A DNA stretch of 26,551 bases, from IMG/VR virus record IMGVR_UViG_3300025151_000251, positions 1 to 26,551 of that record; one strand, 5' to 3'. Positions within the stretch are counted from its first letter, which is position 1; each line of letters begins with the position of its first letter. Source of the DNA: a virus. Of this stretch, positions 1-7,477 are shown one piece after another. The position numbers and the translations under genes are program-made. The notes under the pieces are model-generated. The model saw only the letters and a program-made list of their open reading frames with translations, searched no databases and was not told the DNA's origin.

Positions 1-826
1 TGATAAAACAAATACAAATTTAAATTTAGTACAACAGGCAATAGGTGGCTTTGAACAAGTTACAGTTGGTGATGGAGCAACAGTTGCTCTTGCTATGACT
101 GATGGTACTATATCAAACGCAAGAAATATGGTTATTAAAATAGCTTCAGTTACTTTATCTGGAGCAACAGTATTAACAGTTCCAAATAGTATAGAAAAAA
201 TGTATATATTTGACTGTAGTGCTGTAACAAACCCAACAAATCTTACAATTAAAACAGCAAGTGGAACAGGCTTTTCTCCAGATCAAGCAAAAATTTATTT
301 TGCTTATTCAGATGGAACAAATATTGTTGAAGTGTCTTTAGATTCTTTAGGTGGTGCAATTGGCTCTGATAGTTTACCAACTGTACCTGTAAATAAAGGT
401 GGTACAGGTGCAACAACTTTAGCAGGTGCAAATATAGCAGTATTAAACGCTACAAACAATTTTGGAGATAATATACTACAAAGAAGTTTGCTTAAAGACA
501 CAGGTGAAGTTAGTGTAGCATTAGGAGATTTAGGTGGTGGCACAGACGATATAGATTTATCTACTGGAAATGTTTTTACTGCAACAGTATCAACAGGCAC
601 ACAGACTTTTACTTTTTCTAATCCTAGTCCAAGTGGTAATGCTTGTACTTTTATGTTGATATTAACTAACGGTGGATCACAAACAGTAAACTTTCCAGCA
701 TCTGTAGATTTTCCTGGTGGTTCTGCACCATCATTAACAGCAGCTGGTGTAGACATTTTAATGTTTACCACAGTAGATGGGGGTACAACATACCATGGCA
801 TTTTAGCAAGTTCGGATAGTAAATAA
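1..826 (+). CDS. Tail fibre / receptor-binding-type protein, 3' part (start outside window)
   Basis: The frame is open from the first bases of the window, with 31 codons before the first ATG at 95, so this is the C-terminal part of a longer gene rather than one starting at 95. The visible protein has beta-rich, Thr/Ser/Ala/Gly-rich sequence and the motif NKGGTGATTLAGAN at about residues 100-113 counted from the ATG at 95; GGTGATT-type motifs are common in phage tail fibres. The last 80 residues (TFMLILTNGGSQTVNFP, then GVDILMFTTVDGGTTYHGI) match my recollection of a recurrent C-terminal domain of marine phage fibres. The stop codon overlaps the next ATG (TAATG), so the two fibre genes are translationally coupled. 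Role: probable attachment to the host surface. The fibre assignment is fairly sure; the receptor is unknown. Confidence 0.75.
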   Translation, partial: DKTNTNLNLVQQAIGGFEQVTVGDGATVALAMTDGTISNARNMVIKIASVTLSGATVLTVPNSIEKMYIFDCSAVTNPTNLTIKTASGTGFSPDQAKIYFAYSDGTNIVEVSLDSLGGAIGSDSLPTVPVNKGGTGATTLAGANIAVLNATNNFGDNILQRSLLKDTGEVSVALGDLGGGTDDIDLSTGNVFTATVSTGTQTFTFSNPSPSGNACTFMLILTNGGSQTVNFPASVDFPGGSAPSLTAAGVDILMFTTVDGGTTYHGILASSDSK

Positions 827-2079
827 TGGGCACTACAATTGGTTCAGGAAGAATGGGTTTTAAAACAGGATTTGTTGAGGGTGCTGGAACATATTTTGGA
901 GATGGATCAGATGGTGCTGTAACTTTTGATGGTAGCACTACTGATGGTATTTCTGCTGGAGCAAGTTCTTATGGAAGATATTCTATAGACGGTGCTGCAC
1001 CTGCTGGTTATCCAGTACCTTTAGCAGGCTCTAATGTATATGAATACACTGTTCCAAACAAAGATGGCTCTTATGATGGAGATGCTGTAGTAAAACAATT
1101 TACATCTTTAACTATTGATTCTGGTTATGTATTAACTACTGATCAACCTTGTAGAGGTCTTTTTATAATGGTACAAGGTAATTGCACTTTAAACGGTTCT
1201 ATATCAATGACAGCAAGAGGTGCGTTTGCTGATCCAGATACGCATGGAGGCAACGCTGCTGGTATTCGTGTTCCTGTAAGTCCTGTAAGCAACAACGCTT
1301 TAGGTGAGGATATATCAGGTGGTGCAATATTTGATGGTATGGGTTCAACTGCCACTGGTTTAGAAAGTTCTTTTAATAGTGCAACTAAAGACGTAGGTGC
1401 TTTTTTAACCGTACCAAAAGTAGGTATGCCAGCAGATAGCACAAGAACTATTGAGCCTGGTAGTGATCAAGATATGAAAGGTTCTTTTGGTTTATCTGGA
1501 GACAATTGGATAGTTTCAACTTCTTGGGGTGCTAGACCAACTAATGCAGGAAAAACTGGTGAAGGTGGTTCTGGTAGAAATAGAGTAGGTGCAACTGCTG
1601 GTATAGCAGGTTCAGTTTTTTCAGGAGGACCAGGTGGAGGTGGCTCTTATTTTGGTTCAGGATATGAAGGACAAGATTATGGTGGTGCTGGAGGACCTAA
1701 CGCAGCGGGTGGAGATTGGGCGGCTGCTGGAGGTGCAGGTAATCCTGGTGGTGGAAATAGTTTTGGTTCTGGTAGAGGTGGAGATGGCACTGGAGGTTTA
1801 TTAATATTATTAGTAGGTGGTAATCTTACTATCGGTGCAAGTGGAGGTCTTTATGCTAAAGGAGTAGGTGGAGGCACTAGACTATCTTCAGGACAACAAG
1901 TTCCTGGTTCAGGTTCAGGTGGTGGAGCTATAATATGTGCTTATAAAGGTACCTTAAGTAATAGTGGTACAATTAATGTAGATGGAGGTATAATATCTAC
2001 TGCTGATAATAGTGACAATACAAGTTATCCTTGCCCACAAGGTGGTGCAGGTTCTTATCAATTAATAAATTTAGCGTAG
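826..2079 (+). CDS. Glycine-rich tail fibre / adhesin-like protein
   Basis: 417 aa. It starts at an ATG overlapping the previous stop and is followed 8 bp downstream by the next gene. The first 240 residues are a mixed beta-type sequence with one hydrophobic strand (GLFIMVQGNCTLNGSI, about 111-126). Residues 244-368 are extremely Gly-rich with runs such as GGPGGGGSYFGSG and GGAGNPGGGNSFGSG, interrupted at 323-336 by a hydrophobic strand (GGLLILLVGGNLTI). Poly-glycine segments of this kind occur in tail-tip adhesins such as T-even gp38 and S16 gp38, where they pack as polyglycine-II helices and carry the receptor-binding loops. The position between a fibre gene and a tail-assembly-chaperone-like gene agrees with a distal fibre or adhesin. 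An alternative is a minor virion decoration protein. Structural role fairly sure, adhesin role inferred. Confidence 0.65.
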   Translation: MGTTIGSGRMGFKTGFVEGAGTYFGDGSDGAVTFDGSTTDGISAGASSYGRYSIDGAAPAGYPVPLAGSNVYEYTVPNKDGSYDGDAVVKQFTSLTIDSGYVLTTDQPCRGLFIMVQGNCTLNGSISMTARGAFADPDTHGGNAAGIRVPVSPVSNNALGEDISGGAIFDGMGSTATGLESSFNSATKDVGAFLTVPKVGMPADSTRTIEPGSDQDMKGSFGLSGDNWIVSTSWGARPTNAGKTGEGGSGRNRVGATAGIAGSVFSGGPGGGGSYFGSGYEGQDYGGAGGPNAAGGDWAAAGGAGNPGGGNSFGSGRGGDGTGGLLILLVGGNLTIGASGGLYAKGVGGGTRLSSGQQVPGSGSGGGAIICAYKGTLSNSGTINVDGGIISTADNSDNTSYPCPQGGAGSYQLINLA

Positions 2080-2087
2080 GAGAAATT

Positions 2088-2534
2088 ATGAGATATGTAA
2101 AAGTAGAAGATGGTAAAGTTACAAAAACTATTGACAACCTAGGCAAAGAATATCCAACTACTTGTTTTCCAGCAGGAGGACCTAATTCTGATTGGCTTAC
2201 AGGTGAAAAGTTAGAGGTTGTTACAGAAGTAAAGTTTAGCGATTCAAGAGATAAAGTTGAAAACGTAGATGCTTTTGAAAAAGATGGTAAATGGTATACA
2301 CAAAAAGTAACACCTTATGTAGCACCAACTATTACTACAGATGAAAAATGGGAAATGATTAGAAATGATAGAAATGATAGGTTGCGTAGATGTGATTATA
2401 TTTTTTGTGATGACGCACCTAGTTCTGTTACTTCTAAATTAGATGATTGGAAAACTTATAGACAATCTTTAAGAGATATAACAAAACAATCAGACCCAGA
2501 TAAAATTAGCTGGCCTACAGAACCTAGCTCATAA
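2088..2534 (+). CDS. Tail-assembly-chaperone-like protein (Phage_tail_APC type)
   Basis: 148 aa from the ATG at 2088, chosen because a Shine-Dalgarno sequence (TAGGAG, 2077-2082) precedes it by 5 bp; a longer reading from 2031 would overlap the fibre gene and has no such site. The C-terminal part, about residues 84-146, has the pattern WEMIRNDRNDRLRRCDYIF, then WKTYRQSLRDI, then SWPTEP. This is the typical arrangement of the Phage_tail_APC family (R.xRN.LL..sDw...W..YRq.LRDi......WP..P). In other phages such proteins sit next to fibre genes and are annotated as fibre assembly or tail assembly chaperones, which fits the place here right after two fibre genes. Whether it is a chaperone or stays in the virion cannot be told from sequence. 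Confidence 0.7.
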   Translation: MRYVKVEDGKVTKTIDNLGKEYPTTCFPAGGPNSDWLTGEKLEVVTEVKFSDSRDKVENVDAFEKDGKWYTQKVTPYVAPTITTDEKWEMIRNDRNDRLRRCDYIFCDDAPSSVTSKLDDWKTYRQSLRDITKQSDPDKISWPTEPSS

Positions 2535-2548
2535 GGTGCTACCTTATG
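2530..2548 (+). promoter_or_regulatory. Hairpin masking the ribosome-binding site and start codon of the gp10-like gene
   Basis: CATAAGGT-GCT-ACCTTATG is a perfect 8-bp inverted repeat with a 3-nt loop. It contains the stop codon of the preceding gene (TAA, 2532-2534), the Shine-Dalgarno-like AAGGTG (2533-2538) and the start ATG (2546-2548) of the 722-aa gene. In mRNA the SD and ATG would be paired with each other, and a ribosome finishing the upstream gene would melt the stem. This suggests obligatory translational coupling. The repeat is seen directly; the regulatory role is inferred. Confidence 0.6.
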
Positions 2549-4714
2549 CTAAGCGAAGTCAAAATAGCACCTGGCATAAACAAACAGGTTACTCCGACAG
2601 GAGCACAAGGCAAGTGGATTGATTGTGATAATGTTCGTTTTCGTTATGGTTATCCAGAAAAGATAGGTGGTTGGGAACAAACGACTACTCATACTCTTGT
2701 TGGTGTAACAAGAGCAATGCATATTTGGGCGGATAAACTAGGTCGTAGATTTATAGCCTTAGGCACTAATAAAGCTTTATTTATTTACTATGATGGTGCT
2801 TACTATGATATCACACCTTTAGATACAGCCATAACCTCTTGTACTTTTACTTCTTCTAATGGCTCATCAACTGTAACAATAAACAAAGCAGGACATGGTT
2901 TAGTAGAGGGAGATTTATTTTTGTTTAGTAGTGTGACATTACCAGGTGGTGGAGCTACTGGATATACTGCTAGTAATTTTACTTCTAACACTTTTCAAGT
3001 AATTACTGCTGAGTCAGATACTTTTACTGTAACTATGGCAAGTATCGAATCAGGCACTGGCATGACTGCTGCTGGATCAGTTACCGTTACTCCTTACTTT
3101 GATATAGGTGATGCTTTGCAAGTTGCTGGTTATGGTTGGGGAACTGGTAGGTATGGAGGTGAGGCTTTTCCATTAGCAACTAGCACATTAAATGGGGCAT
3201 TATTAAATGATTCAAATGGTACTGGTGGATCAGGTACAACAATAGCTTTAGCTTCTACAGCTAATTTTTCTGCATCAGGTGGAACAATAAAAATAGACAA
3301 CGAATTAATAACTTACACTGGTGTAAGTGGTAGCAATTTGACTGGAATATCAAGAGGAGCATCTGGTACATCTACAGCTGCACATAGCGATGGAACTACT
3401 GTAGAGGAGGCATCTGATTATTTTGGTTGGGGAGATGCAACTAACCAAGCTGTAACTATATTAGAACCTGGTAATTGGTCATTAGATAATTTTGGTGAAA
3501 TACTTATAGGCACTGTAAGAAATAATAAATCATTTCAATGGAACCCAGGTGCTGCATCTCCACTTACGACAAGAGCTAGTGTTATATCAGGAGCACCAGA
3601 AAAAAGTGTGATGACTTTAGTATCAGATAGAGATAGGCATTTAATTCACTTAGGAACAGAACCTACTATAGCAAGTGGTACACAAGATAAAATGTTTATA
3701 AGATTTTCTGATCAAGAAAGTTTAACTGATTATGCACCAACCTCAACCAATACGGCAGGTACATTTAGAATAGACAATGGTACTAAAATCGTAGGTGGTG
3801 TAAATGCTGGATCATATAATTTAATACTAACAAACACCGCTGCTTACACTATGAGATTCATAGGACCACCTTTTACTTTTGGTATTGAACAAGTGGGAGC
3901 TAATTGTGGTTTAATTTCACAACATGGAGTTGTCGCTGTAAACGGAGTTGTTTACTGGATGGGTCAAGCAGGTGGTTTTTATTTATTTGATGGAACAGTA
4001 AAAAAAATACCTTGTTCAGTAGAAGATTTTGTTTTTACTACTATTGATGATGGTGATTTAGGTTTAAATTTTAATTCTGCTGATGTTATATTTGCAGGTT
4101 ATAATTCATTGTTTGGAGAGATAAATTGGTTTTATCCAAAAGCAGGATCAACACAAATAGACAGAGTAGTAACATATAATTATTTAGAGGCAGTTTGGAC
4201 TATAGGTTCATTAGCAAGAACAACATACTACGATAAAACAATATTTGATAACCCTTATGCAAGTGAATTTGATGATAGTGCTGTTCCTACATTTCCCACA
4301 ATACAAGGAGTAACAAATGTAAATGGAGCTAGTACTTTGTATGCACACGAAAAAGGTAACAATCAAGTGAACACTTCTGCTACTACTGCGATAGTGGGAA
4401 GTATACAAAGTGGTGATTTTGAAGTAACCACCGATGGAAGCACTGGAGAGTTTTTTATTAAAGTGAGAAGATTTGTACCAGACTTTAGAGCTCTTACTGG
4501 TAACGCACAAGTTACTATAAATCTTAAAGACTTTCCTAGTGACACAGAGGCTAGTAGTAGTTTAGGTCCGTTCACTGTATCTTCTAGCACACAAAAAGTA
4601 GATACGAGAGCTAGAGGTAGGGCAGCTAATTTAAAAATAGAAAATACAGCAACAGATGAAACTTGGCGTTATGGAACATTTAAGGCAGACACACAAGTAG
4701 ATGGTAGGCGTTAA
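2546..4714 (+). CDS. Phage stabilisation protein, P22 gp10-like (tail/portal-closure protein)
   Basis: 722 aa. The N-terminus (KIAPGINKQVTPTGAQGKW, then CDNVRFRYGYPEKIGGW) is the hallmark of the P22 gp10 'packaged DNA stabilisation' family, which forms part of the short tail below the portal and helps close the capsid after packaging. The body (e.g. SLDNFGEILIGTVRNNKSFQW, read around residues 311-331, and GVVYWMGQAGGFYLFDGT around 468-485) looks like repeated beta-propeller-type strands. The protein is clearly longer than P22 gp10 (about 470 aa). Part of the excess is two module-like insertions: residues 98-175 with a GHGLVEGD motif, and 230-291 with IDNELITYTG followed by SRGASGTSTAAHSDGTTV. 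Both resemble small modules found in other phage tail proteins. Start ATG lies in a hairpin with the upstream stop codon. Family assignment is good; the module calls are from memory. Confidence 0.8.
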   Translation: MLSEVKIAPGINKQVTPTGAQGKWIDCDNVRFRYGYPEKIGGWEQTTTHTLVGVTRAMHIWADKLGRRFIALGTNKALFIYYDGAYYDITPLDTAITSCTFTSSNGSSTVTINKAGHGLVEGDLFLFSSVTLPGGGATGYTASNFTSNTFQVITAESDTFTVTMASIESGTGMTAAGSVTVTPYFDIGDALQVAGYGWGTGRYGGEAFPLATSTLNGALLNDSNGTGGSGTTIALASTANFSASGGTIKIDNELITYTGVSGSNLTGISRGASGTSTAAHSDGTTVEEASDYFGWGDATNQAVTILEPGNWSLDNFGEILIGTVRNNKSFQWNPGAASPLTTRASVISGAPEKSVMTLVSDRDRHLIHLGTEPTIASGTQDKMFIRFSDQESLTDYAPTSTNTAGTFRIDNGTKIVGGVNAGSYNLILTNTAAYTMRFIGPPFTFGIEQVGANCGLISQHGVVAVNGVVYWMGQAGGFYLFDGTVKKIPCSVEDFVFTTIDDGDLGLNFNSADVIFAGYNSLFGEINWFYPKAGSTQIDRVVTYNYLEAVWTIGSLARTTYYDKTIFDNPYASEFDDSAVPTFPTIQGVTNVNGASTLYAHEKGNNQVNTSATTAIVGSIQSGDFEVTTDGSTGEFFIKVRRFVPDFRALTGNAQVTINLKDFPSDTEASSSLGPFTVSSSTQKVDTRARGRAANLKIENTATDETWRYGTFKADTQVDGRR

Positions 4715-4717
4715 TGA

Positions 4718-5041
4718 ATGGACATAAAAAACATAGTAAGTATTGATGATGAAAATATTTGGAAGAGTGACCACACATCTAATCCATATGCAATAGTTTT
4801 AAACGCAAAAAAAATATGGAAATTCACAAAACACGAGTGGCCTGATAAATATAAATTTTATTCTGAAATGATAAAAAACAATGCCCTAGATTTTAAATGG
4901 GGTCTTAACAAACAAAAGTCATTCAAAGTCTTGACTATAAAAGAGTATTGTTATTTTATGGCACCTCCTGATATAATATATAGAGCTATAAGGAAAGAAG
5001 ATGGTAAAAAAAATAAAAGACCCAGTAAAAGGAACAGGTAA
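4718..5041 (+). CDS. Hypothetical protein, 107 aa
   Basis: I do not recognise this protein. It begins 3 bp after the gp10-like stop (the ATG at 4714 in another frame closes after ten codons). It is rich in Lys, aromatic residues and Asn, with no signal peptide or membrane segment. It ends in a strongly basic tail (KKNKRPSKRNR, the last 11 residues) that is encoded in the part overlapping the next gene. The first 85 residues contain several Trp/Tyr/Phe (WKSDH, IWKFTKHEWPDKYKFY), suggesting a small folded domain. There is no clear Shine-Dalgarno site, so it probably relies on coupling to the upstream gene. Position within the structural block suggests a virion-related or accessory role, but nothing in the sequence shows which. 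Confidence 0.55.
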   Translation: MDIKNIVSIDDENIWKSDHTSNPYAIVLNAKKIWKFTKHEWPDKYKFYSEMIKNNALDFKWGLNKQKSFKVLTIKEYCYFMAPPDIIYRAIRKEDGKKNKRPSKRNR

Positions 5042-5291
5042 AAAACCTAAAGGTAGTGGCCGTAGATTATACACTGATGAAAATCCTAAAGATACTGTAA
5101 AAATAAAATTTGCTACTCTATCAGATGCTAAAGCAACTTGTAGAAAAGTTAAAAGAGTAAACAAATCTTTTGCTAGAAAAATACAAATATTAACTGTTAT
5201 GGAACAACGTGCAAAAGTTATGGGAAAAACTGAAGTAGCAAGATTAGCTAAACAATGTAAAGAAGCAATTAGAAAAGAAAATAAAAAATGA
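5001..5291 (+). CDS. Small basic protein, 96 aa, unknown function
   Basis: Starts at an ATG preceded by AGGAAAG (about 4991-4997), inside the 3' end of the previous gene (41-bp overlap), and ends with an ATGA overlap to the next gene. The product is strongly basic: a Lys/Gly-rich leader (KDPVKGTGKKPKGSGRR) followed by a likely helical domain (ATCRKVKRVNKSFARKIQIL, then EQRAKVMGKTEVARLAKQ). I recall similar small basic proteins in marine phage contigs but do not know a function. The charge would suit nucleic-acid binding or packing with DNA in the virion; this is inference only. No cysteines pattern or catalytic motif is visible. Confidence 0.6.
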   Translation: MVKKIKDPVKGTGKKPKGSGRRLYTDENPKDTVKIKFATLSDAKATCRKVKRVNKSFARKIQILTVMEQRAKVMGKTEVARLAKQCKEAIRKENKK

Positions 5292-5599
5292 AAATATTTG
5301 ATATTACAGTAATGGTAATATGTTTGTATTTAATAATAAATGCACTGTACTCTAATATTATTCAATATGTAGAAATTACAAAAATATACACTTGTAGCAC
5401 TCATAAATATGTTACAAATGATTTAAAAAAAACAGGTAAAAAAGAAAGAGTTGCATGGGCGATTAGTGATAACGATCAACTAATTGAAATTTTTAACAAT
5501 ACAAAAAGTAAAAAATGGACTATAATATTTTCAAATAGACACGGATTGACTTGTGGTTTAGTGGGCGGTTCACAAGGAATATACGGAGATAAATTTTGA
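5288..5599 (+). CDS. Membrane-anchored small protein, 103 aa
   Basis: Overlaps the previous stop by ATGA (5288-5291). Residues 5-27 (DITVMVICLYLIINALYSN and onward) form one hydrophobic membrane segment or uncleaved signal anchor near the N-terminus. The remaining 75 residues are soluble, with two cysteines (in YTCSTHKY and HGLTCGLVGG) that could be paired outside the cytoplasm. I do not recognise a family. It sits between a small basic protein and a dioxygenase gene. A role at the host inner membrane, for example superinfection exclusion or host envelope alteration, is possible but not shown. Confidence 0.55.
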   Translation: MKIFDITVMVICLYLIINALYSNIIQYVEITKIYTCSTHKYVTNDLKKTGKKERVAWAISDNDQLIEIFNNTKSKKWTIIFSNRHGLTCGLVGGSQGIYGDKF

Positions 5600-5605
5600 A
5601 ATGAT

Positions 5606-6397
5606 ATGCAAACTAATTTAGAAAATAAAAATTATGAAAATACTTTACATTTACAAAGAAAATATCCTACTGTTGTTGTCGATGATTTTTTTAAAAACCC
5701 TGATGTAATTAGAAAATACGCTTTATCTTTACCTTATGAAACAGCAGAAGATGGAAGATGGCCTGGTAAAAGATCACCTTTATTACACACCGTTAATGAG
5801 AAACTTGTTTATTCTATAGCAAAAAAAATGCTAAGTGTTTACTACGATTTAAGCACACAAATTTATTGGCACAGTATACAAATGGCTTTTCAAAAAATAA
5901 AACCATACTCAAAAAACAAAGACAGTTTGTTAAATAAAGGATGGATTCACACTGATGGTATGAGAACTTTAGCAGGTGTAGTTTATTTAACACCTAATGT
6001 AGAGATAGATGCAGGCACATCAATATTCAAAATAAAAAACGAACACATTGATTATAATATAAGGCAAAAACAAATCGCTAAAGATAAATTATACAAAAAT
6101 GGTTCACATAATTTAGAAGAATACAATGAAGAAATTAATAATTTATATGATAAGTTTAATAAAGTTACAGAAGTTAAAAATCTTTACAATAGATGTATTC
6201 TTTATGACGCTCACGAATACCATACAGGAACAAATTATTTTACGGACGATAAAGAAAGATTGTCATTAATTTTTTTCTTTACTGATTTAAACACAAGTAT
6301 ACCACCTAAAGATAGAGTTATGTACTTTGACAAAGAAATAGAGTACGATATACTAAATTGTAAGAATTATGGCAAAGATAGTAACAAACATACCTGA
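5606..6397 (+). CDS. 2-oxoglutarate/Fe(II)-dependent dioxygenase-like protein (DUF6445-like)
   Basis: 263 aa. Residues 113-125 (WIHTDGMRTLAGV) carry an HxD iron-binding pair (H115, D117), followed by VVYLTP and the conserved-looking DAGTSIFK. The distal part has YDAHEYHTGTNYF (H203/H206) and KERLSLIFFF (R218), consistent with the third iron ligand and the Arg that binds the 2-oxoglutarate carboxylate about 12 residues later. This spacing and the N-terminal VVVDDFFKNPDVIRKYAL pattern match what I know of the DUF6445 group of the double-stranded beta-helix oxygenases. Residues 145-190 form a Lys/Glu/Asn-rich helical insertion between the strands. Likely reaction: oxidative hydroxylation of an unknown substrate. 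The start at 5606 lacks a good SD (GGAG lies about 17 bp away). Enzyme family likely, substrate unknown. Confidence 0.7.
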   Translation: MQTNLENKNYENTLHLQRKYPTVVVDDFFKNPDVIRKYALSLPYETAEDGRWPGKRSPLLHTVNEKLVYSIAKKMLSVYYDLSTQIYWHSIQMAFQKIKPYSKNKDSLLNKGWIHTDGMRTLAGVVYLTPNVEIDAGTSIFKIKNEHIDYNIRQKQIAKDKLYKNGSHNLEEYNEEINNLYDKFNKVTEVKNLYNRCILYDAHEYHTGTNYFTDDKERLSLIFFFTDLNTSIPPKDRVMYFDKEIEYDILNCKNYGKDSNKHT

Positions 6398-6533
6398 TCC
6401 AAAAATGGAATACAGTGTTGAAAACCAAAGATTAATAAATTTAGCACTCAACCAAATAATATCTAAATTAAATACTTCTTATCAAGAAGACTTAAAATCA
6501 GAACAACAAGCTTTTGAGTATTTTTTATCATGA
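6369..6533 (+). CDS. Small hypothetical protein, 54 aa
   Basis: An ATG at 6369, inside the 3' end of the dioxygenase gene (29-bp overlap), opens a 54-codon frame that fills the otherwise empty stretch before the next gene and ends exactly with an ATGA overlap (6530-6533). The product starts MAKIVTNIPDPKMEYSVEN and continues as a probable helix (RLINLALNQIISKLNTSYQE). The overlap at both ends and complete coverage of the gap make this a credible gene despite its length. Function unknown; no membrane segment or motif seen. Confidence 0.6.
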   Translation: MAKIVTNIPDPKMEYSVENQRLINLALNQIISKLNTSYQEDLKSEQQAFEYFLS

Positions 6534-6880
6534 CAATACGCTATAAAAATCAAGGTTTTAAACAAACAGATACAAGTAAAACTACAGTATTGACTTGTCC
6601 TAGTGATGCAACAATAATAGTTAAAAGTATCTACTGTGCAAATAATGATGGCTCTTCAGCTATTCTAGTCAATATGAATTTTGTTGATTCATCTGATTCT
6701 AGCACTGAATATGAATTTTTTAGAGATGATGTAGCTGCTAAATCTCAAGTAAACGCATCACCTGAAGGTTTAAATTTAGAGGCAGGAGACGCTATAACTG
6801 TGCAGGCAGCCTCAGGCAGTAGTAAAATACAAGGCCTGATAAGTTATGCTCTCATAGATCGATTTTTGCAGAATGGGTAA
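6530..6880 (+). CDS. Small beta-rich virion-type protein, 116 aa
   Basis: Coupled at both ends (ATGA with the 54-aa gene, TAATG with the next dioxygenase). The sequence is made of alternating beta-type strands with many Ser/Asp/Asn: residues 16-40 (KTTVLTCPSDATIIVKSIYC), then a central VNMNFVDSSDSSTEYEFF, then GLNLEAGDAITVQAASGSS. This pattern (strand, 'L.AGD.I.V.A', strand) is common in small phage structural proteins such as fibre-associated or head-tail-joining proteins. No enzyme motif or membrane segment. I would call it a probable minor virion component; the exact position in the particle is not known. It lies between the two dioxygenase genes, so it may also be a substrate of one of them, which is speculation. 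Confidence 0.55.
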   Translation: MTIRYKNQGFKQTDTSKTTVLTCPSDATIIVKSIYCANNDGSSAILVNMNFVDSSDSSTEYEFFRDDVAAKSQVNASPEGLNLEAGDAITVQAASGSSKIQGLISYALIDRFLQNG

Positions 6881-7440
6881 TGCAACTACATCAAGCCATC
6901 TTTAAAGTACAAAAATCTTTATCTTTTGAATATTCTAAAGAACTTATTAAATTTATAGATACAAAAGCTGTAACAAAAGCAAAAGTATTAATTGGTGGTA
7001 AAAATGTAGAGGACACTAAACAAAGAAATGTTTTTGATTATGGCTTAAATAAAGACAATAAAGAAGATGTTGTGCATGGTAGGTTCTTGATGCAAAAAAT
7101 GAAAGAAGCCTTAGATCAATATGTGCAAACTTTTAGTTATTTAAGAGAGGCTTCTCCACAAACAATAAACTTACTTAAGTATACAAAAGGTAACTTTTAC
7201 AGACCTCACATTGATGCTTTTCATACAGTTAACCGACAACTATCTTTTATCTTTTGTCTTAATCAAGACTACGATGGCGGTGAATTATATTTTTATCATC
7301 CTGTAACAAGAAAACCATATTCACAAGCTCACCTTGGTACAGGTGATTTAATAATATTTCCTAGTAATTTTTTATACCCTCATCAAGTTACACCAGTCAC
7401 TAAAGGAGTTAGATATAGTGTTGTAGCTTGGTATAGTTAA
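6880..7440 (+). CDS. 2-oxoglutarate/Fe(II)-dependent dioxygenase, prolyl-4-hydroxylase/PKHD type
   Basis: 186 aa, a compact single-domain enzyme. Residues 97-130 read NLLKYTKGNFYRPHIDAFHT then RQLSFIFCLNQDYDGGELYF: iron ligands H110 and D112 in the typical Y.PH.D pattern, followed by the GGEL strand of prolyl-4-hydroxylase relatives. GDLIIFPSNFLYPHQVTPVT (155-174) supplies the distal ligand H168, and the 2-oxoglutarate-binding Arg is R178 in GVRYSVVAWYS. All residues needed for catalysis are present. Family members hydroxylate Pro, Lys or other side chains in proteins, or small substrates, using O2 and 2-oxoglutarate. The gene is coupled by TAATG to a virion-type gene and is the last gene before the accessory-cassette promoter. 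Similar enzymes are frequent in marine phages; substrates are mostly unknown. Confidence 0.88.
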   Translation: MQLHQAIFKVQKSLSFEYSKELIKFIDTKAVTKAKVLIGGKNVEDTKQRNVFDYGLNKDNKEDVVHGRFLMQKMKEALDQYVQTFSYLREASPQTINLLKYTKGNFYRPHIDAFHTVNRQLSFIFCLNQDYDGGELYFYHPVTRKPYSQAHLGTGDLIIFPSNFLYPHQVTPVTKGVRYSVVAWYS

Positions 7441-7443
7441 AGA

Positions 7444-7471
7444 TTGACAACTTATTTAGATACAATATAAT
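7444..7471 (+). promoter_or_regulatory. Sigma70-like promoter of the SET/glycosyltransferase cassette
   Basis: TTGACA (7444-7449), 16-bp spacer, TATAAT (7466-7471): both hexamers match consensus perfectly. It lies in the 37-bp gap after the dioxygenase gene. The expected transcription start, about 6-7 bp past the -10, coincides with the ATG at 7478, and no Shine-Dalgarno site lies in the gap, so the transcript may be leaderless. Confidence 0.75.
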
Positions 7472-7477
7472 ATTGTG

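Noticed and set aside
304-801. 165-aa open frame on the minus strand inside the fibre gene
   Set aside because: Low-complexity Pro/Val-rich product, lies entirely opposite a well-supported fibre gene, no SD; a codon-bias shadow.
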